Assembly (NCBI GenBank): GCA_026707145.1
Contig: JAPOXK010000021.1
Span: 105,588-169,587 of the forward strand
Length of the DNA stretch: 64,000 nt
Direction of reading: 5' to 3'
DNA from: Chloroflexota bacterium
Lineage (GTDB): Bacteria > Chloroflexota > Dehalococcoidia > Bin125
The notes under the pieces are model-generated. The model had not been told where the DNA came from and ran no database searches. It saw only the letters and a program-made list of their open reading frames with translations. A program made the translations under genes and the position numbers. Shown here in pieces: positions 9,551 through 17,112 of this stretch (positions are counted from its first letter, which is position 1; the number at the start of each line of letters is the position of its first letter).

Positions 9551-9958
9551 CTACTGCTGCAGCGACACTCGCTGCTGAATCACGAGTGTTTCGACCTTTG
9601 CGGTGCCGTTGGACCGCCGACTGAGCGCCTTGGGTTTGGCTGCCCGACGGCCCAGCAGGCCGAACCCATCCTCAATGATCTCACGGGTGCCCCGGCGTAC
9701 CGCCCACTCCAAAAATCCCGCCGCAGCGAGTACGCCCATGGTTCGCACAACGGCTGGCTGCAGCGCTCGGAGATCGGCGCGTACAGCCGGCAGGATCTCC
9801 GCTTCGCGTACGGTCAGCACCTGTTCGCTGACGGCACCCCGATTCGCTTCGCTTCCCGTGGCCGCTCGATACGCCAAGAGGGTGACACCGCAGTGACGGC
9901 AGAAGCGGTCTTCTCGGTCAACCTTTTCGCTGCAGCTTGGACAGGAGGGCGCTTGCAT
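9551..9958 (-). CDS. Small zinc-ribbon protein of unknown function
   Basis: This 135-residue protein opens with a zinc ribbon, CPSC at 6-9 and CRHC at 20-23, spaced CX2C-X10-CX2C. A region rich in Leu, Ala, Val and Arg follows (residues 60-115) with a moderately hydrophobic stretch near VVRTMGVLAAAGFLEWAV that could touch the membrane. I recognise no known family beyond the ribbon. It sits between a lamin-tail protein and a membrane protein on the same strand, with gaps of 58 and 74 nt. Confidence 0.72.
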   Translation of the reverse strand: MQAPSCPSCSEKVDREDRFCRHCGVTLLAYRAATGSEANRGAVSEQVLTVREAEILPAVRADLRALQPAVVRTMGVLAAAGFLEWAVRRGTREIIEDGFGLLGRRAAKPKALSRRSNGTAKVETLVIQQRVSLQQ

Positions 9959-10032
9959 AGGATGCAGTATACGGGCGCGTTCCCACAGTTACGTCGGGAG
10001 CCTGCGGAACCTCCTCTGGTACTCGATCGGTC

Positions 10033-10788
10033 TTATTCCAATGCCTCCCGGGTTTCGTTGCGAGAGTGCTCCGCGTTCGGGGTTGGCGCGTCCTCGGCGA
10101 TGCCCTGCGGCGTCACCGCCACGATCAGGCGGCCCTCTTCGATGCGCACCGCACTCAAGCGGGTAGGGAATTCCGCCTCTAGGTGCTCCTCCAGTCCCGA
10201 GCGTTCGATCAGGGCGTTGGCGATCGCGCTGCCGAGCGGGATCGGTGGGAGTTTCCCGGTTCGGACGCGCTTCACGTCGATATCGAGCTGCTTCTGTTCG
10301 TCGATGCCGAATTCGACTCCCACCTCGACTCCGGCATCGCGGCTGAGCAGGTCGCCGTTGACGAAGGCGGTCGCCTCGCCGGGATGCAGCACGATCAGTG
10401 CGCTCGTGATGTTGAGGTTTGGGTCTTCCCGGCGCCTCTCTTCCAACAGCTCCAGCAGCTTGGAGTTGATTTCGGCCTCGCTGAGAATGATGTCGATGCC
10501 AATGTTGCTTTGCAGCGGGATCGCTTCCGTATCGCGCACCTTCAGGTCGAAACGCCGCGCCGGTTGGGTGCCGATCTGCTCCGTACGGATCCTTCCGTCC
10601 GCCGTCCGCACGCTGTAGCGTCCCGCCTCCACGCTGGGGCCGACCGGCGTGAGGCCCCAGAAATATCCGACGGCCAGCAGCGCTATCACGATGATCAGCA
10701 GGCTCAGCAGGATGAGGCAGCCGCAACTGCCGCAGCCGGGACCGCCGATCAGTCCTGGGCCCGCCAGCGGCGGCTGTAGTCGGATCAC
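10033..10788 (-). CDS. Single-pass membrane protein of unknown function
   Basis: This 251-residue protein has a Gly/Cys-rich start (GCGSCGC) directly before one strong membrane helix at about residues 24-44. The remaining 200 or so residues are soluble and probably extracytoplasmic, with alternating beta-like stretches and a DIILSEAEINSKLLELLE segment. The general shape recalls DUF2993/YpmS-like envelope proteins, but I cannot assign a family. Its start overlaps the stop of the formyltransferase-like gene by 4 nt (10788 versus 10785), which implies coupled translation. Confidence 0.8.
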   Translation of the reverse strand: MIRLQPPLAGPGLIGGPGCGSCGCLILLSLLIIVIALLAVGYFWGLTPVGPSVEAGRYSVRTADGRIRTEQIGTQPARRFDLKVRDTEAIPLQSNIGIDIILSEAEINSKLLELLEERRREDPNLNITSALIVLHPGEATAFVNGDLLSRDAGVEVGVEFGIDEQKQLDIDVKRVRTGKLPPIPLGSAIANALIERSGLEEHLEAEFPTRLSAVRIEEGRLIVAVTPQGIAEDAPTPNAEHSRNETREALE

Positions 10789-11570
10789 CGGCCTCTGTTC
10801 TTGAGGAGACGTTCCACATCTTCACTCAGGTCCAGTTCCGGGCCGCGGCCCGTGAGTGGTGGCAGTGGTGCGCGCCCGTCCGCCAGCGCTCGTAGCGATG
10901 CCACGAGGAAGTACGGCTCCCGTTGCACGCTTAGCTCACGGAGGGCTGCGAAGAGCGGCTCTTCGTCCGAGGCTGGCCCGCTGCGTGCCGTCCAGAGCGC
11001 ATCGAGCGAGCCGCCGCGCGTTGAGTAGCGGCACCACGTCGCGATCGGCCCCCGGTCGAGAGCGGTGGTCGCGCGCTGGATCATCATTCCGCTTCGTTCC
11101 GCTTTCCGCTCGATAAGGACCCGGATCACCTCTTGCCATGTACCGATCGGTCCGCCGGGCTCGGCCGGATGCAGGTTGAGAAGAGGGAGACGCTCGCACA
11201 GCGCCGCCGTCGCGATCAGCATGTACCCGGCGAGAACGCCGATCGTCGGCCGGTACGGAGCAATCCGCTCGTATATGGCCGTGTCGAAGTCGTGGCGCCA
11301 TTGAGGCAGGGGTGTGTCTGGCTTGGATGTCGCACCCCCCGATCGTTCGCGCCATGCTTTCGATGAAAGCATTTCGATGGGTACGCCCGCCGCGGCGACC
11401 GCGCTCAGATAAGCGTCGGTGTTCTCGGACTGGCCGCGCTCGCGGTTGCAGAACGCCACCACGATTTGCGCGTTCAGTACGCCTACCTCAATAGCCGTCT
11501 GTACCTTCTCAAACAATAGGCGGGAGCTGGTGCCGCGCGCGGTTGCGAACCAGGCGATCCGTAGCGTCAT
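10785..11570 (-). CDS. Formyltransferase-like protein (PurN/ArnA fold)
   Basis: This 261-residue protein resembles the formyl transferase N-terminal fold. The expected catalytic triad can be placed at N132 and H134 in LLNLHPAEPGGP and D172 in TTALDRGPI, matching the Asn-His-Asp of GAR transformylase. It is not the usual PurN, because the N-terminal half lacks the classic GSGSNLQ start, so its substrate is uncertain. ATG 11570 overlaps the PHP gene stop (ATGA). A purN assignment would need neighbours from purine synthesis, and none is present. Confidence 0.78.
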   Translation of the reverse strand: MTLRIAWFATARGTSSRLLFEKVQTAIEVGVLNAQIVVAFCNRERGQSENTDAYLSAVAAAGVPIEMLSSKAWRERSGGATSKPDTPLPQWRHDFDTAIYERIAPYRPTIGVLAGYMLIATAALCERLPLLNLHPAEPGGPIGTWQEVIRVLIERKAERSGMMIQRATTALDRGPIATWCRYSTRGGSLDALWTARSGPASDEEPLFAALRELSVQREPYFLVASLRALADGRAPLPPLTGRGPELDLSEDVERLLKNRGR

Positions 11571-12259
11571 GGCTTCGCCTCCGTCCTCGGAAACGCGGAT
11601 CGCGTTACACGGCCGCTCCAGTGGCGCGCGAGTGCAACGCCGCTCAGTGGTAACAGCCAAAAGGCTGGCGGAGCGAGGGAATAGCGGGCCTCGCGGAGCG
11701 CCCCAAGCAATTCATCGGGACCGTCGAAGTCGGGCAGATCCATCATGGACCGGCCCAGCTCTGCCTCGAGATGCGCGTCCGATCCGAGCCCCACAGGTCG
11801 ATTGTGCTCCTCCGCCCAGCGCCGCGCCGCGCGATCGAAGCGGCCGAGCAGCGCGCGGCCGTTGTAACCCTCAACGATGTCGACTACGTTGCCGATCGTT
11901 CGCAGGCCCGCCCGCCGGATTCCCGGGCGCAGCGGATCGAATGGATGCGGCGCCATCACGAGCCCGCCTTGGACATGGATGCGCTCCACCGTCTCGAACA
12001 GCGACAGGCCAGGGGGTACGCGCTGATCGAGGAACAGCCCGATGAGCTCTCCCGCCGCCGTGCTCACCTCCTCGCCGATGATCACCGTTATGCGCCCTGC
12101 TGCTTGGGCGGCGATCTCTTGCGCGCCCGCGATCGTATTGTGGTCGGTGACCGCTACGTGCGTCAGGCCGCGCGCGAGGCAGCGCTGGACAAAGGCAACG
12201 GGAGAGGTCGATCCGTCGGGGGAACGCCGGGTATGGGTGTGCAGGTCCGCACGTGCCAT
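11567..12259 (-). CDS. PHP-domain metal-dependent phosphoesterase
   Basis: This 230-residue protein carries the PHP metal-site motifs in order: LHTH (H7, H9), VTDHNT, the EE pair in GEEVST, APHPFDP and GSDAH. Stand-alone PHP proteins of this size include the YciV/RNase AM type (5'-3' exonuclease and 3',5'-nucleotide phosphatase) and histidinol-phosphatase-like proteins. Here the histidine pathway is absent, so a nucleic-acid or nucleotide substrate is more likely; this is inference. It lies 2 nt after xseB and overlaps the formyltransferase-like gene by 4 nt. The C-terminal 40 residues are hydrophobic and basic but not a clear membrane helix. Confidence 0.88.
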   Translation of the reverse strand: MARADLHTHTRRSPDGSTSPVAFVQRCLARGLTHVAVTDHNTIAGAQEIAAQAAGRITVIIGEEVSTAAGELIGLFLDQRVPPGLSLFETVERIHVQGGLVMAPHPFDPLRPGIRRAGLRTIGNVVDIVEGYNGRALLGRFDRAARRWAEEHNRPVGLGSDAHLEAELGRSMMDLPDFDGPDELLGALREARYSLAPPAFWLLPLSGVALARHWSGRVTRSAFPRTEAKP

Positions 12260-12261
12260 GG

Positions 12262-12477
12262 TTAGCTTTCGGGCTCCACCACTTGCCGTAGCTCACGGAT
12301 CTTTTGTTCGGCTGTTTCCAACAACGCTTGGCACTGCGCTGCGATCGCGGTCCCTTCCTCGTAAGTCGCAAGTGCCTCGTCGAGCGTCAGTCCGCCGCTC
12401 TCCAACCGTGCGACGCTCGCTGTGAGCTTCTCCAGCAACTCTTCATAGGCTGGGCTACTGCTGTCTTGCTTGGCCAT
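12262..12477 (-). CDS. xseB: Exodeoxyribonuclease VII small subunit
   Basis: This 71-residue protein is all-helical, with the family pattern YEELLEKLTASVARLESGG, LTLDEAL..YEEG and a second helix ending IRELRQVVE. Exo VII degrades single-stranded DNA; several small subunits bind one XseA. Its ATG overlaps the last base of the xseA stop (12477), so the two subunits are translationally coupled. Confidence 0.93.
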   Translation of the reverse strand: MAKQDSSSPAYEELLEKLTASVARLESGGLTLDEALATYEEGTAIAAQCQALLETAEQKIRELRQVVEPES

Positions 12478-13829
12478 CAGTATGCCTCCGTGGCGGGATC
12501 TTTCGGGAACGCTTCCGTGATCAGCGCGCCGACCTCGCCATCTTGGAATCGCAACCGCACTTGTTCGTTCTTCTGCAAAGACGCCGCCTGGAGCAGGGGG
12601 TGCCCTGATGTATTCAGTACCAGCGCATAGCCGCGACTCAGCGTAGCGGCGGGATCCAATGCGGCCAGGCGCGCCCGCAGCGTCGTCAGAGTGGTGCTCA
12701 ACGGTGCGAGGGTCCGGGCGGCGTACTCTCCAGCCTGAGATTGCAGTCTGCTCACCTCGCGCCGCAGAGGCTCGATATCCGGCGCCGCTTCTTGCAGTCG
12801 CACGCGGACCTCCCCGAAGTCTTCGTGCACCGTCTTCATCGCCTGATCGAGCTCTTGGGCCAAGCTCGATCGGGCCGCACGCAGCCGCTCCTCTTCTGCG
12901 GCGACCGTTGGGACGACGATCTCCGCCGCTGCCGAGGGCGTGGGCGCCCGTGCATCCGCTACGTAGTCGGCGATAGTGAAGTCGGTCTCGTGTCCCACCG
13001 CGCTGACGACTGGCAGCCTGCTTGCGAAGATCGCCCGCGCGACGGCTTCGTCGTTGAAGGGCCAGAGATCCTCCATCGATCCGCCGCCGCGGGCGATGAT
13101 AATTAGATCCAGAGGTGCCGTACCTTCTTCCGAGATCTGATTGAGATCGGCGATCGCTTGCGCGATCGTCGCGGCGGCATCCTCGCCTTGCACTTGACAG
13201 GGTGCCAGCAGCAGTTCCGTTATGGGCCAGCGTCGCCGCAGCACCGACTGGATGTCGTGCCAGACCGCCCCTACTGGCGACGTCGCGACACCGATCCTGC
13301 GCGGATAGCGCGGCAGCGGCCGTTTTCGCGCGGGATCGAACAGGCCTTCACTCTCCAGCTGCAGCAACAGACGCCGGAATTCCGCATCCAGAACTCCCAC
13401 GCCTTCGGGCTGGAGGGCGTCAACGTAGAACTGCAGATCCCCTCGCTCCCGGTAGAGCGAGATGCGTCCGTGCGCCAGTACCTGCTCACCTTGGTTGAAC
13501 TGCACCCCCAAGCCCTCTCGTCGAAAGAGAACGCAGCGGAGCGCGCCCTCCTCGTCGGCGAGCGTGAAATAGCGGTGCCCGGCTTGCGAGCGAGTGAGGC
13601 TGGTGACCTCTCCCGCGATCCAGATGTCCGCAACCAGCGGGTCTGTGTCCAGCAGCTCACGCAGGTAGCCTGCGACCCTGCCAACGCTGTAGCTTCGCAC
13701 TGGCCCGATACCGGATGTTTGCTGGTAAAGCGGCAGTCCCTCCGTGGGGTCGGCCTGTGGGGTGCCCTCGTGGTGTTCGCTGCCGGGATCGTTCATGGCC
13801 GCCGCTCCGGGTGTGCGGCCCGTGCTCAC
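12477..13829 (-). CDS. xseA: Exodeoxyribonuclease VII large subunit
   Basis: XseA carries the ssDNA-degrading activity. An OB-fold lies at about residues 40-135 (YSVGRVAGYLRELL, WIAGEVTSL). The catalytic domain has IGVATSPVGAVWHDI, IARGGGSMEDLWPFNDE and DFTIADYVADARAPTPSAAAE. A long coiled-coil region follows, then a short C-terminal segment with SRGYALV. The length is 450 (E. coli 456). GTG 13829 overlaps the efp stop (GTGA); ATG 13796 is an alternative that would drop 11 residues upstream of any conserved sequence. Confidence 0.95.
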   Translation of the reverse strand: MSTGRTPGAAAMNDPGSEHHEGTPQADPTEGLPLYQQTSGIGPVRSYSVGRVAGYLRELLDTDPLVADIWIAGEVTSLTRSQAGHRYFTLADEEGALRCVLFRREGLGVQFNQGEQVLAHGRISLYRERGDLQFYVDALQPEGVGVLDAEFRRLLLQLESEGLFDPARKRPLPRYPRRIGVATSPVGAVWHDIQSVLRRRWPITELLLAPCQVQGEDAAATIAQAIADLNQISEEGTAPLDLIIIARGGGSMEDLWPFNDEAVARAIFASRLPVVSAVGHETDFTIADYVADARAPTPSAAAEIVVPTVAAEEERLRAARSSLAQELDQAMKTVHEDFGEVRVRLQEAAPDIEPLRREVSRLQSQAGEYAARTLAPLSTTLTTLRARLAALDPAATLSRGYALVLNTSGHPLLQAASLQKNEQVRLRFQDGEVGALITEAFPKDPATEAY

Positions 13830-14398
13830 TCCGCCGTCGAAGCGCGCTCAAGGTACGCACCGGTGCGCGTGCTGACCTTAATCACGTCGCCCGGCTCGAC
13901 AAAGAGCGGCACCTGGACGACGAGACCGCTTTCCAGCGTAGCGGGCTTGAGCACCGCCGAAGCCGTATCACCCTTCACACCCGGCTCGCTCTCGGTGATG
14001 CGCAGCTCCACCGAAGCCGGCAACTCGACCCCGATCGGCTCGTCGCCGTTGAACAGCACATCCACTTCGGCGCTCTCGGCCAGGAACTTCATCGCGTCGC
14101 CGATGAGCGCCCCGGAGATCGGCATTTGCTCGTAGGTTTCCGTGTTCATGAAGTGGTGCAGATCCCCCTCAGCGTAGAGATACTGCATCACTCTCCGGTC
14201 GATCCGTACTCGCTGAAACTTGCTGCCTGCCTGGAAGGTCTTCTCGATCGTGTGCCCCCCGCGCAAGTCGCGCAGCTTGAGTCGTACTTGCGCACTGCCG
14301 CGCCCCATCTTGATGTGCTCCCAATCGACCACTTGCAGCAACGTATGGTCCATCTCGATTACGACGCCCTTTTTCAGGTCGCTGGTGGTCATCGTCAC
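13826..14398 (-). CDS. efp: Translation elongation factor P
   Basis: EF-P helps ribosomes make bonds in polyproline stretches. Three beta domains are present, including GDLHHFMNTETYEQ and the C-terminal EPGDVIKVSTRTG. The loop that carries the modified residue reads HIKMGRGSA: Arg33 occupies the place of E. coli Lys34 and Met replaces the usual Pro, so EpmA-type lysylation is not possible here. GTG 14398 sits 6 nt after a GGAG; the next ATG (14392) would fit worse. The 3' end overlaps xseA by 4 nt. Confidence 0.96.
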   Translation of the reverse strand: MTMTTSDLKKGVVIEMDHTLLQVVDWEHIKMGRGSAQVRLKLRDLRGGHTIEKTFQAGSKFQRVRIDRRVMQYLYAEGDLHHFMNTETYEQMPISGALIGDAMKFLAESAEVDVLFNGDEPIGVELPASVELRITESEPGVKGDTASAVLKPATLESGLVVQVPLFVEPGDVIKVSTRTGAYLERASTAE

Positions 14399-14413
14399 GG
14401 GTTGCTCCTGCCC

Positions 14414-15514
14414 CTACACACCGACCATTCGTAGCTTTGGCGCCTGGGTAAACACGCGCAGTTTGCCATCCTCGATCACGCCTTGGTCCTCAATGCGTAC
14501 GCCTCCCCAGCCTGGAATGTAGATCCCCGGCTCGACGGTGATCACCATGCCTTCCTCAATCACATCCTCCGAGGTGGCACTGACTCGCGGGCGCTCGTGA
14601 ACTTCCAAGCCCACGCCGTGCCCTAGCCCATGTCCAAAGCGCTCGCCATGTCCGGCCTCGGCGATGATCGCCTGCGCGATCATGTGCGCCGCTTCGCCTG
14701 TCATTCCCGCCTCGATCGTAGCTTCTGCCGTCTCTTGAGCCAGCAGGACGATCTCATAGACGGTACCGAACTGCGCATCCGGCCTTCCCAGAACGATCGT
14801 TCGCGTCATATCAGAGCAATATCCCGCAACGATCACGCCCATATCGATCACGATGGGTTCGCCCTCGCGCAGCGGCTCGTCGCGCGGGTAGGCGTGCGGC
14901 ATCGCGCCCCACGCTCCGCCGCCCACGATCGTGGGGAACGACAATCCCTCCGCCCCGTGCTCACGGGCATAGCGTTCGATCTCCCAAGCCACGCGCTTCT
15001 CCGTCCAGCCGGGTTCGATTAGGGTGGATACGGCCGCAAACGCCTCGTCGCCTAGGCGCACCGCCTGCTCCAGCGCCTGCTTCTCCGCCTCGTCCTTTAC
15101 CGCCCGTAAGCCTTCCACCAAGCCTTCGCTCTGCACCAATGAAGCGCGGTCTCCGGTCGGCATGCTCGCGATCGCTTCGCGGAGCTGTTTGTGCAGTGCG
15201 ACGCTCACATGTCCCGCTTCGTATCCGATCTTCTTTCCGCCGAGCCCCGCCAACAGTTCGGGCAACCATGCCGAGAGCTTGCCCTCTTGTTCGAGGATCT
15301 CGATACCATGCGTCTGCGACGCGGCCTGCTGCCAGTAGCGGAAGTCCGTTGCGAGCGCTGCACGATCACCGGTTATGAGCAGCATGCCCGCAGACCCCGA
15401 GAAGCCTGAGAGGTAGCGACGGTTGTGCGGGTCGGTGATCAGCAACCCGTCGAGGTCCGCGGGCGTCAGTCGCTCGCGCAGAGACGCAATCCGGGCGGCG
15501 CTAGCGTCGCTCAT
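14414..15514 (-). CDS. pepP: Xaa-Pro aminopeptidase, M24 family
   Basis: This 366-residue protein has a creatinase-type N-terminal domain (about 1-130) and an M24 pita-bread catalytic domain. The metal-site residues appear in IDMGVIVAGYCSDMTR (two Asp), GHGLGHGVGLEVHERP (His), VEPGIYIPGWGG (Glu) and RIEDQGV (Glu). It releases N-terminal residues ahead of proline. PepP and PepQ types are hard to separate by eye, so the symbol is tentative. It lies just upstream of efp (15 nt), the usual pepP-efp pairing seen in many bacteria. Confidence 0.93.
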   Translation of the reverse strand: MSDASAARIASLRERLTPADLDGLLITDPHNRRYLSGFSGSAGMLLITGDRAALATDFRYWQQAASQTHGIEILEQEGKLSAWLPELLAGLGGKKIGYEAGHVSVALHKQLREAIASMPTGDRASLVQSEGLVEGLRAVKDEAEKQALEQAVRLGDEAFAAVSTLIEPGWTEKRVAWEIERYAREHGAEGLSFPTIVGGGAWGAMPHAYPRDEPLREGEPIVIDMGVIVAGYCSDMTRTIVLGRPDAQFGTVYEIVLLAQETAEATIEAGMTGEAAHMIAQAIIAEAGHGERFGHGLGHGVGLEVHERPRVSATSEDVIEEGMVITVEPGIYIPGWGGVRIEDQGVIEDGKLRVFTQAPKLRMVGV

Positions 15515-15603
15515 GATCCATTCCTGCCGTCCGCTGTCCGATATGGGGGGCGGAGCCGGAACTTAGCCTAGCGTGCATCGCGCCGGTGCGATGGGCGCAG
15601 GCA

Positions 15604-16050
15604 TTACTTGGCGTCCTTTGCTTCGTGCAGCAGCCCCACCAGTGCGTCTAGTGCAGCGAGATATCCCCGCCAGCCCAACCCTGCCACGAAGCCGTCCGTG
15701 ACCGGCGCTGTTACCGAGGAGCGCCGGAACTCCTCTCGGGCGTGGACGTTGGAGATATGTACCTCCACGGCCTTGCCGGGGAATGCTTCGATTGCATCGC
15801 GGAGCGCGTATCCGTAGTGCGCCAAGGCGCCGGGATTGATGATCATCCCTTCGGCGCCGCGCTCTTCCTGGATGAAGTCGATCAGGGCGCCTTCGTGATT
15901 CGATTGATAGGGTCCGATCTCTACGTTCCACTCGTCGGCCCGCTTGCGCACCAGCCCCTCGATCTCTGTGAGGCTCTGGTGGCCGTAGAGGGCTGGGTCG
16001 CGCTTCCCTAGCTGGTTCAGGTTGGGACCAGAGATGAGTAAGATCTTCAA
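15604..16050 (-). CDS. aroQ: 3-dehydroquinate dehydratase, type II
   Basis: AroQ dehydrates 3-dehydroquinate to 3-dehydroshikimate. The 148-residue protein starts with the family signature ILLISGPNLNQLGKRDP, followed by YGHQSLTEIE (active-site Tyr), QSNHEGALIDFI, INPGALAHYGYALRDAI and VEVHISNVHAREEFR (catalytic His). Its start overlaps the stop of the XerC/D gene by 4 nt. The other shikimate genes (aroE, aroC, aroKB) are about 15 kb away on the opposite strand. Confidence 0.96.
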   Translation of the reverse strand: MKILLISGPNLNQLGKRDPALYGHQSLTEIEGLVRKRADEWNVEIGPYQSNHEGALIDFIQEERGAEGMIINPGALAHYGYALRDAIEAFPGKAVEVHISNVHAREEFRRSSVTAPVTDGFVAGLGWRGYLAALDALVGLLHEAKDAK

Positions 16051-17039
16051 GAGGCCCGCGACTCCTCGTTGTGATGCGCTACGCCTAGGCGCTGGGACTC
16101 GCGCTGTGCCGTCAGCCGCGCCTGGAGCTGCTCGCTGATACCGTCCAAAGACGCTTCAATGGTGGCGCGTTTGGCTGTTTCTGTCACGTGCGTGTAAATC
16201 TGGGTCGTTCCCACGCTCGCGTGGCCCAGCAACTCCTGCACGATGCGTACATCTGCACCGCGCTCGATCATGTGGGTGGCGAACGTGTGCCGCAGCAGAT
16301 GCGGATGGACGCTCTTGGGCAGCGCTGCCTGGACGGCATAGCGGCGAACGGCCAGTTGCACCGCTCTCGCGGACAGTGGCCCGCCGAATCGGTTCAACCA
16401 GAGCCAGTCTTCGCTTTTGCCGCCGACCAAGGCCGGCCGACCTTCGCGGACGTAGTCCTGAATCGCCGCCAGCGCTCCCTGGCCGAGCAACGCGACGCGC
16501 TCGCGCCCGCCTTTCCCCTGAACTTGCAGGAGCTTGTTCTCCCAGTCGATTGCGGGCAGTCGGAGTTTCGCCAGCTCGCTCACCCGTAGCCCGGCACCGT
16601 AGAGCACTTCCAGGATGGCCCGGTCTCGCAGCCCGGCCGGCTTGTTGATCTCGGGCGCGGCTAGCAGTGCGTCGATCTCGTGCTCATTAAGGAAAGTCGG
16701 CAGGCGTGCCGGGGTTTTCGGGGCGCTCGCGAGTCGCAAGGGGTCGTTGGGCAACAGCTTGCAGGCGTATAAGTGCTTGAAGAATCCCTTAATCGTGCTG
16801 GCCCGGCGCCGCAGGCTCCCTACGGCGGTGCCCTCTTCCCGCAGCTTGGTGAGATAGGCACGATAGCTATGCCGCGTTACCTCTTCCAGCGGCGTCTCTT
16901 GCTCCGCCAAGTAGCCAAGGAACTGCTGGAGATCCGAGCGATAGTTCCGCAGCGTGTAGGGGGAGAGTTGGCGCTGCTCCGCGAGCTGGGAGAGATAGCG
17001 ATCGAGGAGCGCGGCCGGATCGGAGATGGTTGCCGTCAC
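16047..17039 (-). CDS. xerD: XerC/XerD-type tyrosine recombinase
   Basis: This 330-residue protein has a core-binding SAM-like domain (about 10-100) and a catalytic domain with all six active-site residues: R152 (GAGLRVSEL), K176 (GKGGRER), H247 and R250 (HPHLLRHTFATH), H273 (LLGHASVGTTQ) and nucleophile Y282 (IYTHVT). Its place in a conserved run with topA and dprA suggests chromosome-dimer resolution at dif rather than a mobile integrase. XerC and XerD cannot be told apart reliably here, so the symbol is tentative. Confidence 0.9.
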   Translation of the reverse strand: MTATISDPAALLDRYLSQLAEQRQLSPYTLRNYRSDLQQFLGYLAEQETPLEEVTRHSYRAYLTKLREEGTAVGSLRRRASTIKGFFKHLYACKLLPNDPLRLASAPKTPARLPTFLNEHEIDALLAAPEINKPAGLRDRAILEVLYGAGLRVSELAKLRLPAIDWENKLLQVQGKGGRERVALLGQGALAAIQDYVREGRPALVGGKSEDWLWLNRFGGPLSARAVQLAVRRYAVQAALPKSVHPHLLRHTFATHMIERGADVRIVQELLGHASVGTTQIYTHVTETAKRATIEASLDGISEQLQARLTAQRESQRLGVAHHNEESRAS

Positions 17040-17112
17040 GGGGCCCTTCTGGGCCCGCCACCCAAGAGCCCGGATACTCTAGTGCTCCTCAGGCTGCGTG
17101 CAAGCGCCGCGC

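Noticed and set aside
16047..17039. XerC/D gene as part of a mobile element
   Set aside because: It sits in a topA-dprA housekeeping run, overlaps aroQ by 4 nt and has no flanking repeats.
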